Assembly: GCF_000006685.1 (NCBI RefSeq)
Contig: NC_002620.2
Coordinates: 774,588-838,587, forward strand
Direction: 5' to 3'
DNA from: Chlamydia muridarum str. Nigg
GTDB lineage: Bacteria; Chlamydiota; Chlamydiia; Chlamydiales; Chlamydiaceae
Length of the DNA: 64,000 bases
The position numbers and the translations under genes are program-made. The notes under the pieces are model-generated. The model worked only from the letters and a program-made list of their open reading frames with translations. It was not told the DNA's origin and ran no database searches. The number at the start of each line of letters is the position of its first letter. Position 1 is the stretch's first letter. Of this stretch, positions 56,501 through 64,000 are shown in pieces.

Positions 56501-58588
56501 GGAAGTGCGATCTACTTTACTAAGGATGCAACAATTGAGTCTTTAGGATCTGTTCTTTTTACAGGAAACAATGTGACTGCAGAACAGGCTAGCTCAACAG
56601 CAACTGGAGGACAAACCACAAATACTACAAATTATGGCGCGGCTATCTTTGGAGATCCTGGTACTCAAACTACTGACACCACATTAAAACTGATCGCTTC
56701 CTCCGGGAATATTACTTTCAGTAATAACAGCCAAAATACTGCCACAAATAACCCTGCCACTAAGTTCTGTAGTATCTCAGGATACGTTAAGCTCACTTTA
56801 CAAGCAGCACAAGGGAAAACGATCAGCTTTTTTGACAGCATCCGAACTTCCACCAAGAAAACAGGTCAAGCACAAAATAGTTACGAAACTTTAGATATCA
56901 ATAAAACAGAAAACAGTAATACGTATGCTGGGACTGTGTTATTCTCTTCCGAGCTCCACGAAGTGAAATCCTATGTGCCACAAAACGTAGTTCTCCATAA
57001 CGGGACATTAGTTCTTAAAAAGAATGCAGAGCTGCATGTAGTCTCTTTTGAACAGAAAGAAGGCTCCAAATTGATCATGGAACCCGGAGCAGTGTTATCT
57101 AACCAAAATATAGCTAACGGAGCGTTGGCTATTAATGGATTAACCATTGACTTATCCAGTTTAGGAGCTCCACAAACGGGAGAAGTCTTCTCCCCTCCTG
57201 AATTACGAATTGTTGCAACAACTTCTAACTCTGGAGGAGGTGGTGGAGTTGGAGGTTATGTCACAGCCTCCAAAAATCTCTCCGCAGCATCCCCTACCGT
57301 TGCAGCTACAAATCCAACCATGGCAGACAACAAAGTCTTCTTAACCGGCGCTCTGACTTTGATCGATCCAGATGGAAACTTTTACCAAAATCCTATCTTA
57401 GGGACAGATTTAACCGATGTACCGTTAATCAAACTCCCTACAACAGCAAATCAAGTTGATGTTTCTAACTTAACACTATCCGGAGACCTTTCTCCTAAGA
57501 AAGGGTATACAGGAACCTGGACGCTAAATCCTGATCCACAAACAGGAAAAGTTGTTGCCAACTGGAAATTCGACATGTACCGCCGTTGGGAATACATACC
57601 AAGAGATAACCATTTCTATGCCAATTCGATCTTGGGCTCCCAAAACTCCATGATTGTTGTGAAACAAGGGCTTATTAATAACATGTTACATAATGCCCGT
57701 TTCGATGACGCTGCTTACAACAACTTCTGGGTCTCAGGAGTTGGAACTTTCCTATCGCAACAAGGTACTCCTCTTTCTGAAGAGTTTAGTTATTATAGCC
57801 GAGGAACTTCTGTAGCTATCGATGCAAAACCACGACCAGATTTTATCCTGGGAGCTGCTTTTAGTAAGATGGTAGGAAGAACTAAAGCGATTAAGAAGGT
57901 ACATAATTATTCCCATAAGGGATCCGAATACTCATACCAAGCCTCTGTTTACGGAGGTAAGTTCCTGTACTTCTTACTTAATAAACAACATGGCTGGGCA
58001 CTACCCTTCTTATTACAAGGGGTCGTATCCTATGGGCATATTAAGCATGATACAACAACCCTCTATCCTTCTATCCATGAAAAAAATAAAGGAGACTGGG
58101 AAGATCTGGGTTGGTTAGTAGATCTACGCGTCTCTATGGATGTTAAAGAACCTTCCAAGAGATCTTCTAAACGCGTTGCTCTTTACGGAGAACTTGAGTA
58201 CTCCAGCATTCGTCAGAAATCATTCACGGAAATTGACTACGATCCTCGACGCTTTGATGATTGTGCTTACAGAAACCTATCGATTCCTATGGGCTGCTAT
58301 TTTGAAGGGGCTATCATGAGTTATGATATTCTCATGTATAACAAGCTTTCCTTAGCCTATATGCCATCTATTTACAGAAATAACCCTGTCTGTAAATATT
58401 GGGTCCTATCTTCGAATGAAACTAGCAAAGTTGTCTGTGGAGTCCCCACAAGAACATCCGCTCGAGCAGAGTATAGTACACAACTTTATCTAGGGCCCTT
58501 CTGGACCTTATATGGGAATTACACCATAGACGTGGGTATGTACACATTGGCACAAATGACGAGTTGTGGTGCCCGTATGATTTTCTAA
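53579..58588 (+). CDS. pmpB: Polymorphic membrane protein B, autotransporter
   Basis: 1669 residues from ATG 53579 (MKWLSATAVFAA); a TTG three codons earlier is rejected because the signal peptide starts with MKWL. The signal peptide ends near SVSG. The passenger (to about residue 1350) has dozens of GGA[IFLVY]/GGG and FxxN repeats broken by Ser/Thr/Pro-rich linkers (for example near 54200-54350 and 54770-54810). The barrel starts near RRWEYIPRDNHFYANS and ends GARMIF. It is a surface adhesin paralogous to pmpC next door. Confidence 0.95.
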   Translation: MKWLSATAVFAAVLPSVSGFCFPESKELNFSRTGTSSSTTFTETIGENGTEYIVSGNSSFTNFTNIPVKKPTTDDSSTSTPTTSSAVDPTEKIVRASSSSSPNSGDTSATPDPKGGGAFYNEHSGILSFMARSGVEGSLTLSNIKMTGDGGAIYSQGELLFTDLTGLTIQGNLSQLSGGGIFGGSTISFSGINQATFSSNTAEVVPEETTPNPNPGTQTTTSQPSPTSKVQSLFTYSSSTQANGNGADSQTPSHKPGSGGAIYATGDLTISDSQEIVFSVNKASKDGGAIFAEKNVSFENITTLKVQNNGAEEKGGGIYASGDLSIQSSKQSLFNSNTSKQGGGALYIEGNVDFKDLEEIRIKYNKSGTFETKKVTLSLPEAQTNKSSVTAASQSGPNTTPTPTPPVTAKGGGLYTEKNLSISNITGIIEITNNKATDVGGGAYVKGTLTCKDSHRLQFQKNSSEKKGGGLYTEDTITLSNLTGKTLFQENTAKEEGGGLYIQGDDKTLTMTGLDSFCLIDNTSATHGGGAYVTKEISQTYTSDVEEFPGITPVHGETIISGNKATGGSGGGVCTKHLVLSNLQTISISENFASENGGGACTCPDNFPAPTASTPSTNQTAAPKDDKDFLIDYVVSTTIDKNKATKKGAGVYAKKAKLSRIDELNISDNAAQETGGGFCCTESLELDTIASLSVTKNLAGKEGGGLHAKTLNISNLKSGLSFSNNTANSSSTGVATTATTSQSPTVSSFLPRATAGSSPAPAQTTPTYAGVVGGAIYGETVSFSKCSGLCQFTENSAIDNTPSSPSLNVQGGAIYAKTSLSIEAEDPSTSYVFSKNSVSTGKAQTTGQIAGGAIYSPSVTLNCQTVFSGNSASMATTNPPSGTSPKDTIGGAIAGTTISLSKTSHFSENTADLGAAIGTLSGGSSSNLTEKITLSNGSFTFEKNKANKRGVIYAPSVSIKGNNITFNQNTSTHDGSAIYFTKDATIESLGSVLFTGNNVTAEQASSTATGGQTTNTTNYGAAIFGDPGTQTTDTTLKLIASSGNITFSNNSQNTATNNPATKFCSISGYVKLTLQAAQGKTISFFDSIRTSTKKTGQAQNSYETLDINKTENSNTYAGTVLFSSELHEVKSYVPQNVVLHNGTLVLKKNAELHVVSFEQKEGSKLIMEPGAVLSNQNIANGALAINGLTIDLSSLGAPQTGEVFSPPELRIVATTSNSGGGGGVGGYVTASKNLSAASPTVAATNPTMADNKVFLTGALTLIDPDGNFYQNPILGTDLTDVPLIKLPTTANQVDVSNLTLSGDLSPKKGYTGTWTLNPDPQTGKVVANWKFDMYRRWEYIPRDNHFYANSILGSQNSMIVVKQGLINNMLHNARFDDAAYNNFWVSGVGTFLSQQGTPLSEEFSYYSRGTSVAIDAKPRPDFILGAAFSKMVGRTKAIKKVHNYSHKGSEYSYQASVYGGKFLYFLLNKQHGWALPFLLQGVVSYGHIKHDTTTLYPSIHEKNKGDWEDLGWLVDLRVSMDVKEPSKRSSKRVALYGELEYSSIRQKSFTEIDYDPRRFDDCAYRNLSIPMGCYFEGAIMSYDILMYNKLSLAYMPSIYRNNPVCKYWVLSSNETSKVVCGVPTRTSARAEYSTQLYLGPFWTLYGNYTIDVGMYTLAQMTSCGARMIF

Positions 58589-58596
58589 CTTTTTAC

Positions 58597-58623
58597 AGCC
58601 AGTCCTTTAAAAAGGGACTGGCT
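58597..58623 (+). terminator. Terminator of pmpB
   Basis: AGCCAGTCC with its complement GGACTGGCT, extended inward by G-T and A-T pairs, lies 9 bases after the stop codon. The T-run after it is weak (TTAAAG). Confidence 0.72.
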
Positions 58624-58699
58624 TTAAAGAGATTTTATCAAAATACGCTATGAATAGGATTTTCTATTCTTTTTAGCATTTTCCTTTTCGTTGAGAATC

Positions 58700-58737
58700 T
58701 TGATTTTTTTCGTTTCATAATCTATCTAACGCCTATT
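58700..58737 (+). promoter_or_regulatory. Candidate pmpC promoter and leader motif
   Basis: TTGATT (58700-58705), a 17-base spacer, then TATCTAACGCCTATT (58723-58737), identical to the pmpB element. A T-rich spacer lies upstream. The ATG is 29 bases after the motif. Confidence 0.55.
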
Positions 58738-58766
58738 TTTTAGGTTATATCTAGGGTATTCAGATT

Positions 58767-61700
58767 ATGAAGTTTTTATCAGCTACCGCTGTATTTGCTG
58801 CAGCTCTTCCCTCTATCACAAGTGCTAGCTCCGTTGAATCCCAAATAGAAACAAAAGATCTAAACTCTAGTAGAACAGGATCCTCATCATCGCAATCCTT
58901 CACTGAAATAATTCCAGAAAATGGCGCAGAATATAGGGTATCTGGAGATGTTTCATTTTCTGATTTTTCAAATATACCAGAAGAAGCAGAGACTCTTGCT
59001 ATATCGCACAAAGAACAGCCTAATAACGAAGTAGTACTCTCCGAAGAAAACCACCAAGCATCCTTTCAAGATTCTGCACAAAACCAAACTGAAAATGCCT
59101 CTGAAGGAAACTCTCCTAATAGCGAGAATACTAACCAGTCATCTACCACAGAAACCGAGTCTATAACTACTGATGAACAAGTGCAGAATGATAATGAATC
59201 TGCAGCTTCTGTACCTACTACTGTAGAAACAGCAACAGCTATGCGCCTCCCCTCTTACCATCTACAAACAGAATCATTAGTAGAAGGGGCTACAGAAGAA
59301 GATCAAAATCAACCGAACTCTCAAAATACATCTAGTGGCGGCGGAGCATTTTATAACTCTCAACAAGGACCTTTATCCTTTATCAATGATCCCGATAAAG
59401 ACAGTTCTCTCACCTTATCAAAAATTCGAGTAATAGGAGAGGGTGGTGCCATTTACTCGAAAGGACCATTAAGCATAACAGGTCTTAAAAAATTAGCTTT
59501 AAAAGAAAACTTATCCCAAAAGGCTGGAGGAGCTATTTGTGCAGAATCCACTATTTCAATAAGTAGTGTAGATTCTATCATTTTTTCTAAGAATACAGTC
59601 ACTCCTCCAGCTGCCAATAAACCTGAACTCCCTAACGATCCCTCTGGGAGTAATGGTAATGATGGTTCTGATGACAGTAACTCCTCAGGTAATACTGACT
59701 CAAATGAAAGCAACCCTAACAACAGCGCTTCTAATAACACTGGCTCTGAAAATGAGCTTTCTTCCAGTACCCCATCCGCACAACTTCCCAATCCCGCAAC
59801 ACCATTTTTATCATCTGTTTCTACAAACTCTCAACCTATAGACACAGAACCAGAAAATGCATGGCATGCTGAATCAGGGTCTGGAGGAGCTATCTATTCT
59901 AAAGGCAAGCTTTCTATCGCAAGCTCTAAAGAAGTAGTCTTCGATCACAACTCGGCCACCAAAAATGGAGGAGCTATCTTCGGAGAGGAAGAAATTGCTC
60001 TCGAAAAAATAGCGTCTCTGAAATTCGATTCCAACACTACCGGTGAAAAAGGTGGGGCTATTCATGCGAAAACAGTTACACTATCTGATATCAAAAACAC
60101 TTTGATTTTCGTTAATAATACGGCTAAAACACCGGAAGAAAACTCTCTAAAATCTTCTCAACTAAACAACCAAAATCCTTCCGAAGAAGAGCACCAAGAT
60201 ACTAGTGAGGGTGAAGAAAGCCAGTCTCTTGAAACGTCACCTATAACTAATCAAGACTCTGCATCCTCTCATGTAGCCATTTTCCGTTCTATAGCAGCAT
60301 CCTCCTCTCAATCTAATAGCGAAAATATCCCTAATGCAGATGGGTCTACATCTGCTGGGGGAGACGCAGGAAGCTCTTCACAACCATCGACACCAGGATC
60401 CGATTCTTCGATAAATCATGTGATTGGAGGAGGAGCTATCTATGGAGAGGCAGTCAAAATCGAGAACCTCTCTGGATATGGAACATTCTCCAACAATAAC
60501 GCTGTTGATCATCAAATTTCTGGATCTACATCCGATGTTTTAGGAGGAGCTATCTATGCTAAAACATCACTAACTATCGATAGCGGGAACTCTAGTGGAA
60601 CCATTACATTCTCTGAAAATACCACTTCTTCCAAATCTACAACAGGACAGGTTGCTGGAGGAGCCATCTTCTCCCCTAGTGTAACCATCACCACACCAGT
60701 GACCTTTTCTAAAAACTCTGCGATAAATGCCACAACCAGTTCTAAAAAGGATACCTTTGGGGGAGCTATCGGTGCAATCTCTACAGTTTCTCTATCCAAA
60801 GGAGCTCGATTCTCAGAAAATATTGCCGATCTTGGATCTGCTATTGGATTAGTACCTACTACACAAGATGCAGAAACTGTTCAGCTAACAACAGGTTCTT
60901 ACTATTTTGAAAAGAATAAAGCACTAAAACGAGCAACTGTTTACGCTCCTATCGTATCTATCAAAGCTCATACCGCAACATTCGATCAAAATATCTCTGC
61001 AGAAGAAGGAAGCGCGATTTATTTCACTAAAGAAGCCACCATTGAGTCTTTGGGATCCGTTCTTTTTACAGGGAACTTGGTAACCCCAATACAAAGCACA
61101 ACAGTGTTAACTTCTGGAAACACCTCAAAATACGGGGCTGCTATTTTTGGACAAATAGCGAATGCAAGCGGATCTCAAACTGATAACCTCCCCCTCAAAC
61201 TGATCGCTTCTGGAGGGAATATCAGCTTCCGAAATAACGAATACCGTCCAGATGCCACTAATACTGGACAATCTACTTTCTGTAGTATCGCTGGAGATAT
61301 TAAATTAACCATGCAGGCTGCAGAAGGCAAAGTAATCAGTTTCTTTGATGCTATACGAACTTCCACTAAGAAAACAGGAACTCTGGCCTCTGCTTATGAC
61401 ACACTAGATATCAATAAATCGAATGATTCAGGGTCCATAAATTCAGCCTTTACAGGGACCATTATGTTCTCCTCTGAATTACATGAGAACAAATCCTATA
61501 TTCCACAAAACGTAGTCTTACACAGTGGCTCTCTCATATTGAAAGCAAATACGGAACTTCATGTGCTTTCGTTTGATCAGAAAGAAGGCTCTTCTCTTAT
61601 TATGGAACCTGGATCTGTTCTTTCAAATCAAGATATTGCTGATGGTTCTTTAGTAGTAAATAGTCTTACCATTGATTTATCGAGTGTTGGAAGAAACAGT

Positions 61701-63149
61701 GCCTCTGGAGACAATATCTTCATGCCTCCAGAATTAAGAATCGTAGATACCTCTACAAATTCTGGAAACAGCTCTTCTACCCCGCCCTCATCGAATACAC
61801 CACCAAACTCAACTCCGACAGCACAAGCTCCTATTTCCAAAAATTTTGCTGCCACAACCACGACACCAACAACACCTCCGACAACAGGGAACATCGTTTT
61901 CCTTAACGGAGTTATTAAACTGATTGATCCGAATGGGACATTTTTCCAAAACCCTGCATTAGGATCTGACCAAAAAATCTCTCTACTAGTACTCCCTTCA
62001 GATCAAACAAAACTCCAAGCTCAGAAAGTTGTGCTAACAGGAGACATCTCTCCTAAGAAAGGATACACAGGAACATTAACTCTTGATCCTCAACAATTAC
62101 AAAATGGAGTAATCCAAGCTTTATGGACATTCAAATCCTACAGACAGTGGGCCTATATTCCTAGGGATAATCACTTTTATGCCAACTCGATTCTGGGATC
62201 CCAAATGTCTATGGCTACTGTCAAACAAGGATTAATCAATGATAAATTGAATCTTGCTCGCTTTGATGAGGTTGCTTACAATAATTTGTGGATATCAGGA
62301 CTAGGAACCATGCTCTCTCAAAGAGGAGGCCAGCGATCAGAGGAAATGACTTATTACAGTAGAGGAGCTTCTGTTGCTTTAGATGCGAAACCTACCCAAG
62401 ATTTGATCATTGGAGCAGCATTTAGTAAAATGATCGGAAGAAGCAAATCTTTGAAACTAGAGCGTAACTACACCCACAAGGGATCGGAATATTCCTACCA
62501 AGCATCGGTTTATGGAGGTAGTCCTTTCTATCTTACAATTAACAAAGAAGCAGGCCGATCCCTCCCTCTCTTATTACAAGGGGTTATCTCCTACGGATAC
62601 ATCAAACACGATACAGTTACCCACTATCCTACAATTCGTGAATTAAACAAAGGAGAGTGGGAAGACTTAGGATGGTTGACCGCTCTTCGAGTCTCTTCCA
62701 TCTTAAAAACACCTAAACAAGGAGACTCCAAACGCATTACTGTTTACGGAGAAGTTGAATATTCTAGCATCCGTCAAAAACAATTTACGGAAACGGAATA
62801 TGATCCTCGTTACTTCAGTAACTGCACCTATAGAAACTTAGCAGTTCCTGTAGGATTAGCCTTAGAGGGAGAATTCAAAGGTAACGATATTTTGATGTAC
62901 AACAGATTCTCTGTAGCTTACATGCCATCCATCTATCGAAACTCTCCAGTATGCAAGTACCAAGTACTCTCATCTGGAGAAGGTGGAGAAATCGTCTGTG
63001 GTGTTCCCACCAGAAACTCCTCTCGAGCAGAATATAGTACGCAGTTATACCTTGGTCCTCTATGGACTTTATATGGATCCTACACATTAGAAGCGGACGC
63101 TCACACGTTAGCCAATATGATTAACTGTGGGGCTCGCATGACATTCTAA
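58767..63149 (+). CDS. pmpC: Polymorphic membrane protein C, autotransporter
   Basis: 1460 residues. The signal peptide MKFLSATAVFAAALPSITSA is almost the same as that of PmpB. A long acidic, Asn/Ser/Glu-rich stretch (about 75-195) precedes the first GGGAFYN repeat. The passenger then alternates GGAI/FxxN beta-helix repeats with low-complexity linkers (SNGNDGSDDSNSS and similar, about 285-365 and 445-545). The barrel begins near YIPRDNHFYANS and ends GARMTF. It is a surface adhesin, shorter than C. trachomatis PmpC as I recall (about 1770), with the difference in the linkers. Confidence 0.95.
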   Translation: MKFLSATAVFAAALPSITSASSVESQIETKDLNSSRTGSSSSQSFTEIIPENGAEYRVSGDVSFSDFSNIPEEAETLAISHKEQPNNEVVLSEENHQASFQDSAQNQTENASEGNSPNSENTNQSSTTETESITTDEQVQNDNESAASVPTTVETATAMRLPSYHLQTESLVEGATEEDQNQPNSQNTSSGGGAFYNSQQGPLSFINDPDKDSSLTLSKIRVIGEGGAIYSKGPLSITGLKKLALKENLSQKAGGAICAESTISISSVDSIIFSKNTVTPPAANKPELPNDPSGSNGNDGSDDSNSSGNTDSNESNPNNSASNNTGSENELSSSTPSAQLPNPATPFLSSVSTNSQPIDTEPENAWHAESGSGGAIYSKGKLSIASSKEVVFDHNSATKNGGAIFGEEEIALEKIASLKFDSNTTGEKGGAIHAKTVTLSDIKNTLIFVNNTAKTPEENSLKSSQLNNQNPSEEEHQDTSEGEESQSLETSPITNQDSASSHVAIFRSIAASSSQSNSENIPNADGSTSAGGDAGSSSQPSTPGSDSSINHVIGGGAIYGEAVKIENLSGYGTFSNNNAVDHQISGSTSDVLGGAIYAKTSLTIDSGNSSGTITFSENTTSSKSTTGQVAGGAIFSPSVTITTPVTFSKNSAINATTSSKKDTFGGAIGAISTVSLSKGARFSENIADLGSAIGLVPTTQDAETVQLTTGSYYFEKNKALKRATVYAPIVSIKAHTATFDQNISAEEGSAIYFTKEATIESLGSVLFTGNLVTPIQSTTVLTSGNTSKYGAAIFGQIANASGSQTDNLPLKLIASGGNISFRNNEYRPDATNTGQSTFCSIAGDIKLTMQAAEGKVISFFDAIRTSTKKTGTLASAYDTLDINKSNDSGSINSAFTGTIMFSSELHENKSYIPQNVVLHSGSLILKANTELHVLSFDQKEGSSLIMEPGSVLSNQDIADGSLVVNSLTIDLSSVGRNSASGDNIFMPPELRIVDTSTNSGNSSSTPPSSNTPPNSTPTAQAPISKNFAATTTTPTTPPTTGNIVFLNGVIKLIDPNGTFFQNPALGSDQKISLLVLPSDQTKLQAQKVVLTGDISPKKGYTGTLTLDPQQLQNGVIQALWTFKSYRQWAYIPRDNHFYANSILGSQMSMATVKQGLINDKLNLARFDEVAYNNLWISGLGTMLSQRGGQRSEEMTYYSRGASVALDAKPTQDLIIGAAFSKMIGRSKSLKLERNYTHKGSEYSYQASVYGGSPFYLTINKEAGRSLPLLLQGVISYGYIKHDTVTHYPTIRELNKGEWEDLGWLTALRVSSILKTPKQGDSKRITVYGEVEYSSIRQKQFTETEYDPRYFSNCTYRNLAVPVGLALEGEFKGNDILMYNRFSVAYMPSIYRNSPVCKYQVLSSGEGGEIVCGVPTRNSSRAEYSTQLYLGPLWTLYGSYTLEADAHTLANMINCGARMTF

Positions 63150-63157
63150 AACTTACT

Positions 63158-63190
63158 AGAAGGTAGCTCTCCACAAGGGAGCTGCCTTCT
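63158..63190 (+). terminator. Terminator of pmpC
   Basis: A 12-bp stem AGAAGGTAGCTC/GAGCTGCCTTCT with one G-T pair (63158-63169, 63179-63190) lies 8 bases after the pmpC stop. No long U-run follows. Confidence 0.7.
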
Positions 63191-63236
63191 ATAAGTCCTC
63201 TCCTAGGAGAACTCTCGTTTTCAATAAAACCAAGAC

Positions 63237-63286
63237 AAAAAAAAAGACACATTTGCAGTGGTGAGGGTCACGCTAGCAAATGTGCC
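63237..63286 (-). terminator. Terminator downstream of tRNA-Ser
   Basis: CACATTTGC (63248-63256) pairs with GCAAATGTG (63276-63284), and an inner GTGA-GGG-TCAC hairpin is at 63261-63271. On the minus strand it is followed by a run of Ts (63245-63237). It lies 5-6 bases past the tRNA 3' end. Confidence 0.82.
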
Positions 63287-63289
63287 AGA

Positions 63290-63376
63290 CGGAGAGAGAG
63301 GGATTCGAACCCTCGGTACGCGTTAACGCACACACGCTTTCCAAGCGTGCTCCTTAAGCCACTCGGACATCTCTCC
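63290..63376 (-). tRNA. tRNA-Ser (anticodon GGA)
   Basis: An 87-nt class II tRNA on the minus strand. Acceptor GGAGAGA pairs with TCTCTCC, the discriminator is G and no CCA is encoded. The anticodon arm CACGC-TTGGAAA-GCGTG gives GGA, the Ser codons UCC/UCU. A long variable arm (TGTGCGTTAACGCGTACC region) and the T arm GAGGGTTCGAATCCCTC are present. Confidence 0.95.
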
Positions 63377-63692
63377 AACAAGTACTATCTAAATCCTGAA
63401 AGTCTAAGTCGACGCCATCCAACAAACAGACCGTCAAGGAGGTAGACAAGACATTCTTAGTTTTTTAAGATTTTATCTCCAGCTTTTTTCATACAAATTT
63501 CGTTTTTTTCTCAAAAAACGACTTGATCCATGATTTTTAGAGGATAGCATCTATAAATACCTTACTCTAAAAAATACTAGGCAAATCTTTAAAAGACTCT
63601 TTCCTCAAGAATGCAATTGTACATGAGACAAGACATTGAACAAAATTGCACAACAATAGAATAATAGTCCGTTATTAATATTTTAAGATAGT
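63377..63692. other. AT-rich intergenic region between tRNA-Ser and the ZnuA-like gene
   Basis: 316 bases without a gene. It should hold divergent promoters for the tRNA (minus) and the metal-binding protein (plus), but neither is clear. A perfect short inverted repeat CGTTTTTT/AAAAAACG is at 63501-63520. TTGAAC at 63636 followed by AATAAT is a weak plus-strand promoter candidate. Nothing else is supported. Confidence 0.5.
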
Positions 63693-64000
63693 ATGCGCTT
63701 ACTCATTTTACTCCTCTTTTCTTTTGGAATCATCTACTCTCATGGGGATGAGATTCCTACTCAAAAGCAGGTTTTGGTTAGCATTGTTCCCTATAAATTT
63801 CTTGTGGAACAAATCTCTGGAGATACATGCCAAGTATTTTCCATAGTCATGGGTAATCGTGACCCCCATAACTATGAGCTCCCTCCTAAATATATAGAAA
63901 AAATACGCCAAGCCGATCTTTGGTTTCGTATTGGGGAAGGATTTGAAAGAACTTGTGAGCGGATTGTTTCTTGTAAACAGGTAGACCTCGCAGCCAATAT
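63693..64000 (+). CDS. ZnuA/TroA-like metal-binding protein of an ABC transporter, N-terminal part (CT415 orthologue)
   Basis: The first 102 residues, open to the window edge. A signal peptide (MRLLILLLFSFGIIYSHG) is followed by VLVSIVPYKFLVEQISGDTCQVFSIVMGNRDPHNYELPPKYIEK split around its key blocks. DPHNYE carries the first metal-ligand His of cluster A-1 proteins, and ADLWFRIGEGFE is also typical. It would bind zinc or manganese in the periplasm and deliver it to an ABC permease, probably encoded downstream outside the window. No Shine-Dalgarno is obvious. Confidence 0.85.
   Translation, partial: MRLLILLLFSFGIIYSHGDEIPTQKQVLVSIVPYKFLVEQISGDTCQVFSIVMGNRDPHNYELPPKYIEKIRQADLWFRIGEGFERTCERIVSCKQVDLAAN

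Noticed and set aside
53813..59800. Repeat-rich stretches in pmpB and pmpC considered as a CRISPR-like or tandem repeat array
   Set aside because: The repeats are short protein motifs (GGAI, FxxN) with variable DNA and no constant spacer length.
60554..61894. Minus-strand ORFs opposite pmpC
   Set aside because: Val/Glu-rich antisense frames of the Ser/Thr/Gly repeats; no ribosome sites.

Overview
This 64-kb window is chromosome from an obligate intracellular Chlamydia of the C. trachomatis lineage. The evidence is the AT-rich sequence, the gene order (aro cluster, aaxABC, mdhC, ltuA, pgi, hrcA-grpE-dnaK, pmpA-pmpB-pmpC), the Pmp autotransporters with GGAI/FxxN repeats, and hypothetical proteins found only in this genus. 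The Pmp passenger sequences and the apparently active arginine decarboxylase allele fit C. muridarum better than human C. trachomatis. C. suis cannot be excluded. The species call rests on recalled family knowledge, not on a search. CT numbers below are orthologue labels from C. trachomatis D, given from memory.

Layout. 1-2787 (+): end of aroC, then aroB and a fused aroDE, overlapping head to tail (shikimate pathway). 2830-7205 (+): a secreted HAD-like protein, then aaxA-aaxB-aaxC (porin, pyruvoyl arginine decarboxylase, arginine/agmatine antiporter). 7376-8431 (+): FAD oxidoreductase. 8470-15740 (-): mdhC, the 46-residue late gene ltuA, pgi, hflX, a PhnP-like hydrolase, artJ, DAHP synthase and a small unknown gene. 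15922-16662 (+): a predicted inclusion membrane protein. 16673-19508 (-): HEAT-repeat protein, HIT protein and MYG1-like protein. 19799-25953: a LOG-like protein, a DUF167 protein (-), an outer-membrane DUF1207 protein, LL-diaminopimelate aminotransferase (dapL) and an orphan substrate-binding protein. 25960-27099 (-): a genus-specific acidic protein. 27296-36253 (+): proS, the CIRCE-controlled heat-shock operon hrcA-grpE-dnaK, rnr and the coiled-coil/zinc-ribbon protein CT398. 36261-36664 (+): RNase P RNA.

36674-43822 (-): kdsD, a lipoyl E2 acyltransferase, gltT, lpxK, two RNA-methyltransferase-like genes and riboflavin synthase. 44210-50403 (+): nrdR, a DksA-like gene, lspA, a sodium/alanine symporter, pcnB and a fused lpxB. 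50511-63149 (+): three Pmp autotransporter genes. 63290-63376 (-): tRNA-Ser(GGA). 63693 to the end (+): start of a ZnuA-like metal-binding protein.

How the genes work together. Shikimate genes (aroC, aroB, aroDE, DAHP synthase) supply chorismate. dapL makes meso-diaminopimelate. kdsD, lpxK and lpxB serve lipooligosaccharide synthesis. aaxABC and artJ handle arginine. hrcA-grpE-dnaK is the chaperone circuit. pmpABC encode surface adhesin-type autotransporters.

No mobile element, phage, CRISPR array or wholly new multigene system was recognised. The most interesting items are individual: the intact aaxB allele, an Inc-like protein with a possible N-terminal zinc site, a structured rnr leader that could form a pseudoknot, a perfect operator-like inverted repeat upstream of ribE, a shared core promoter for pmpB and pmpC, and a LOG-like domain on a large unknown protein.
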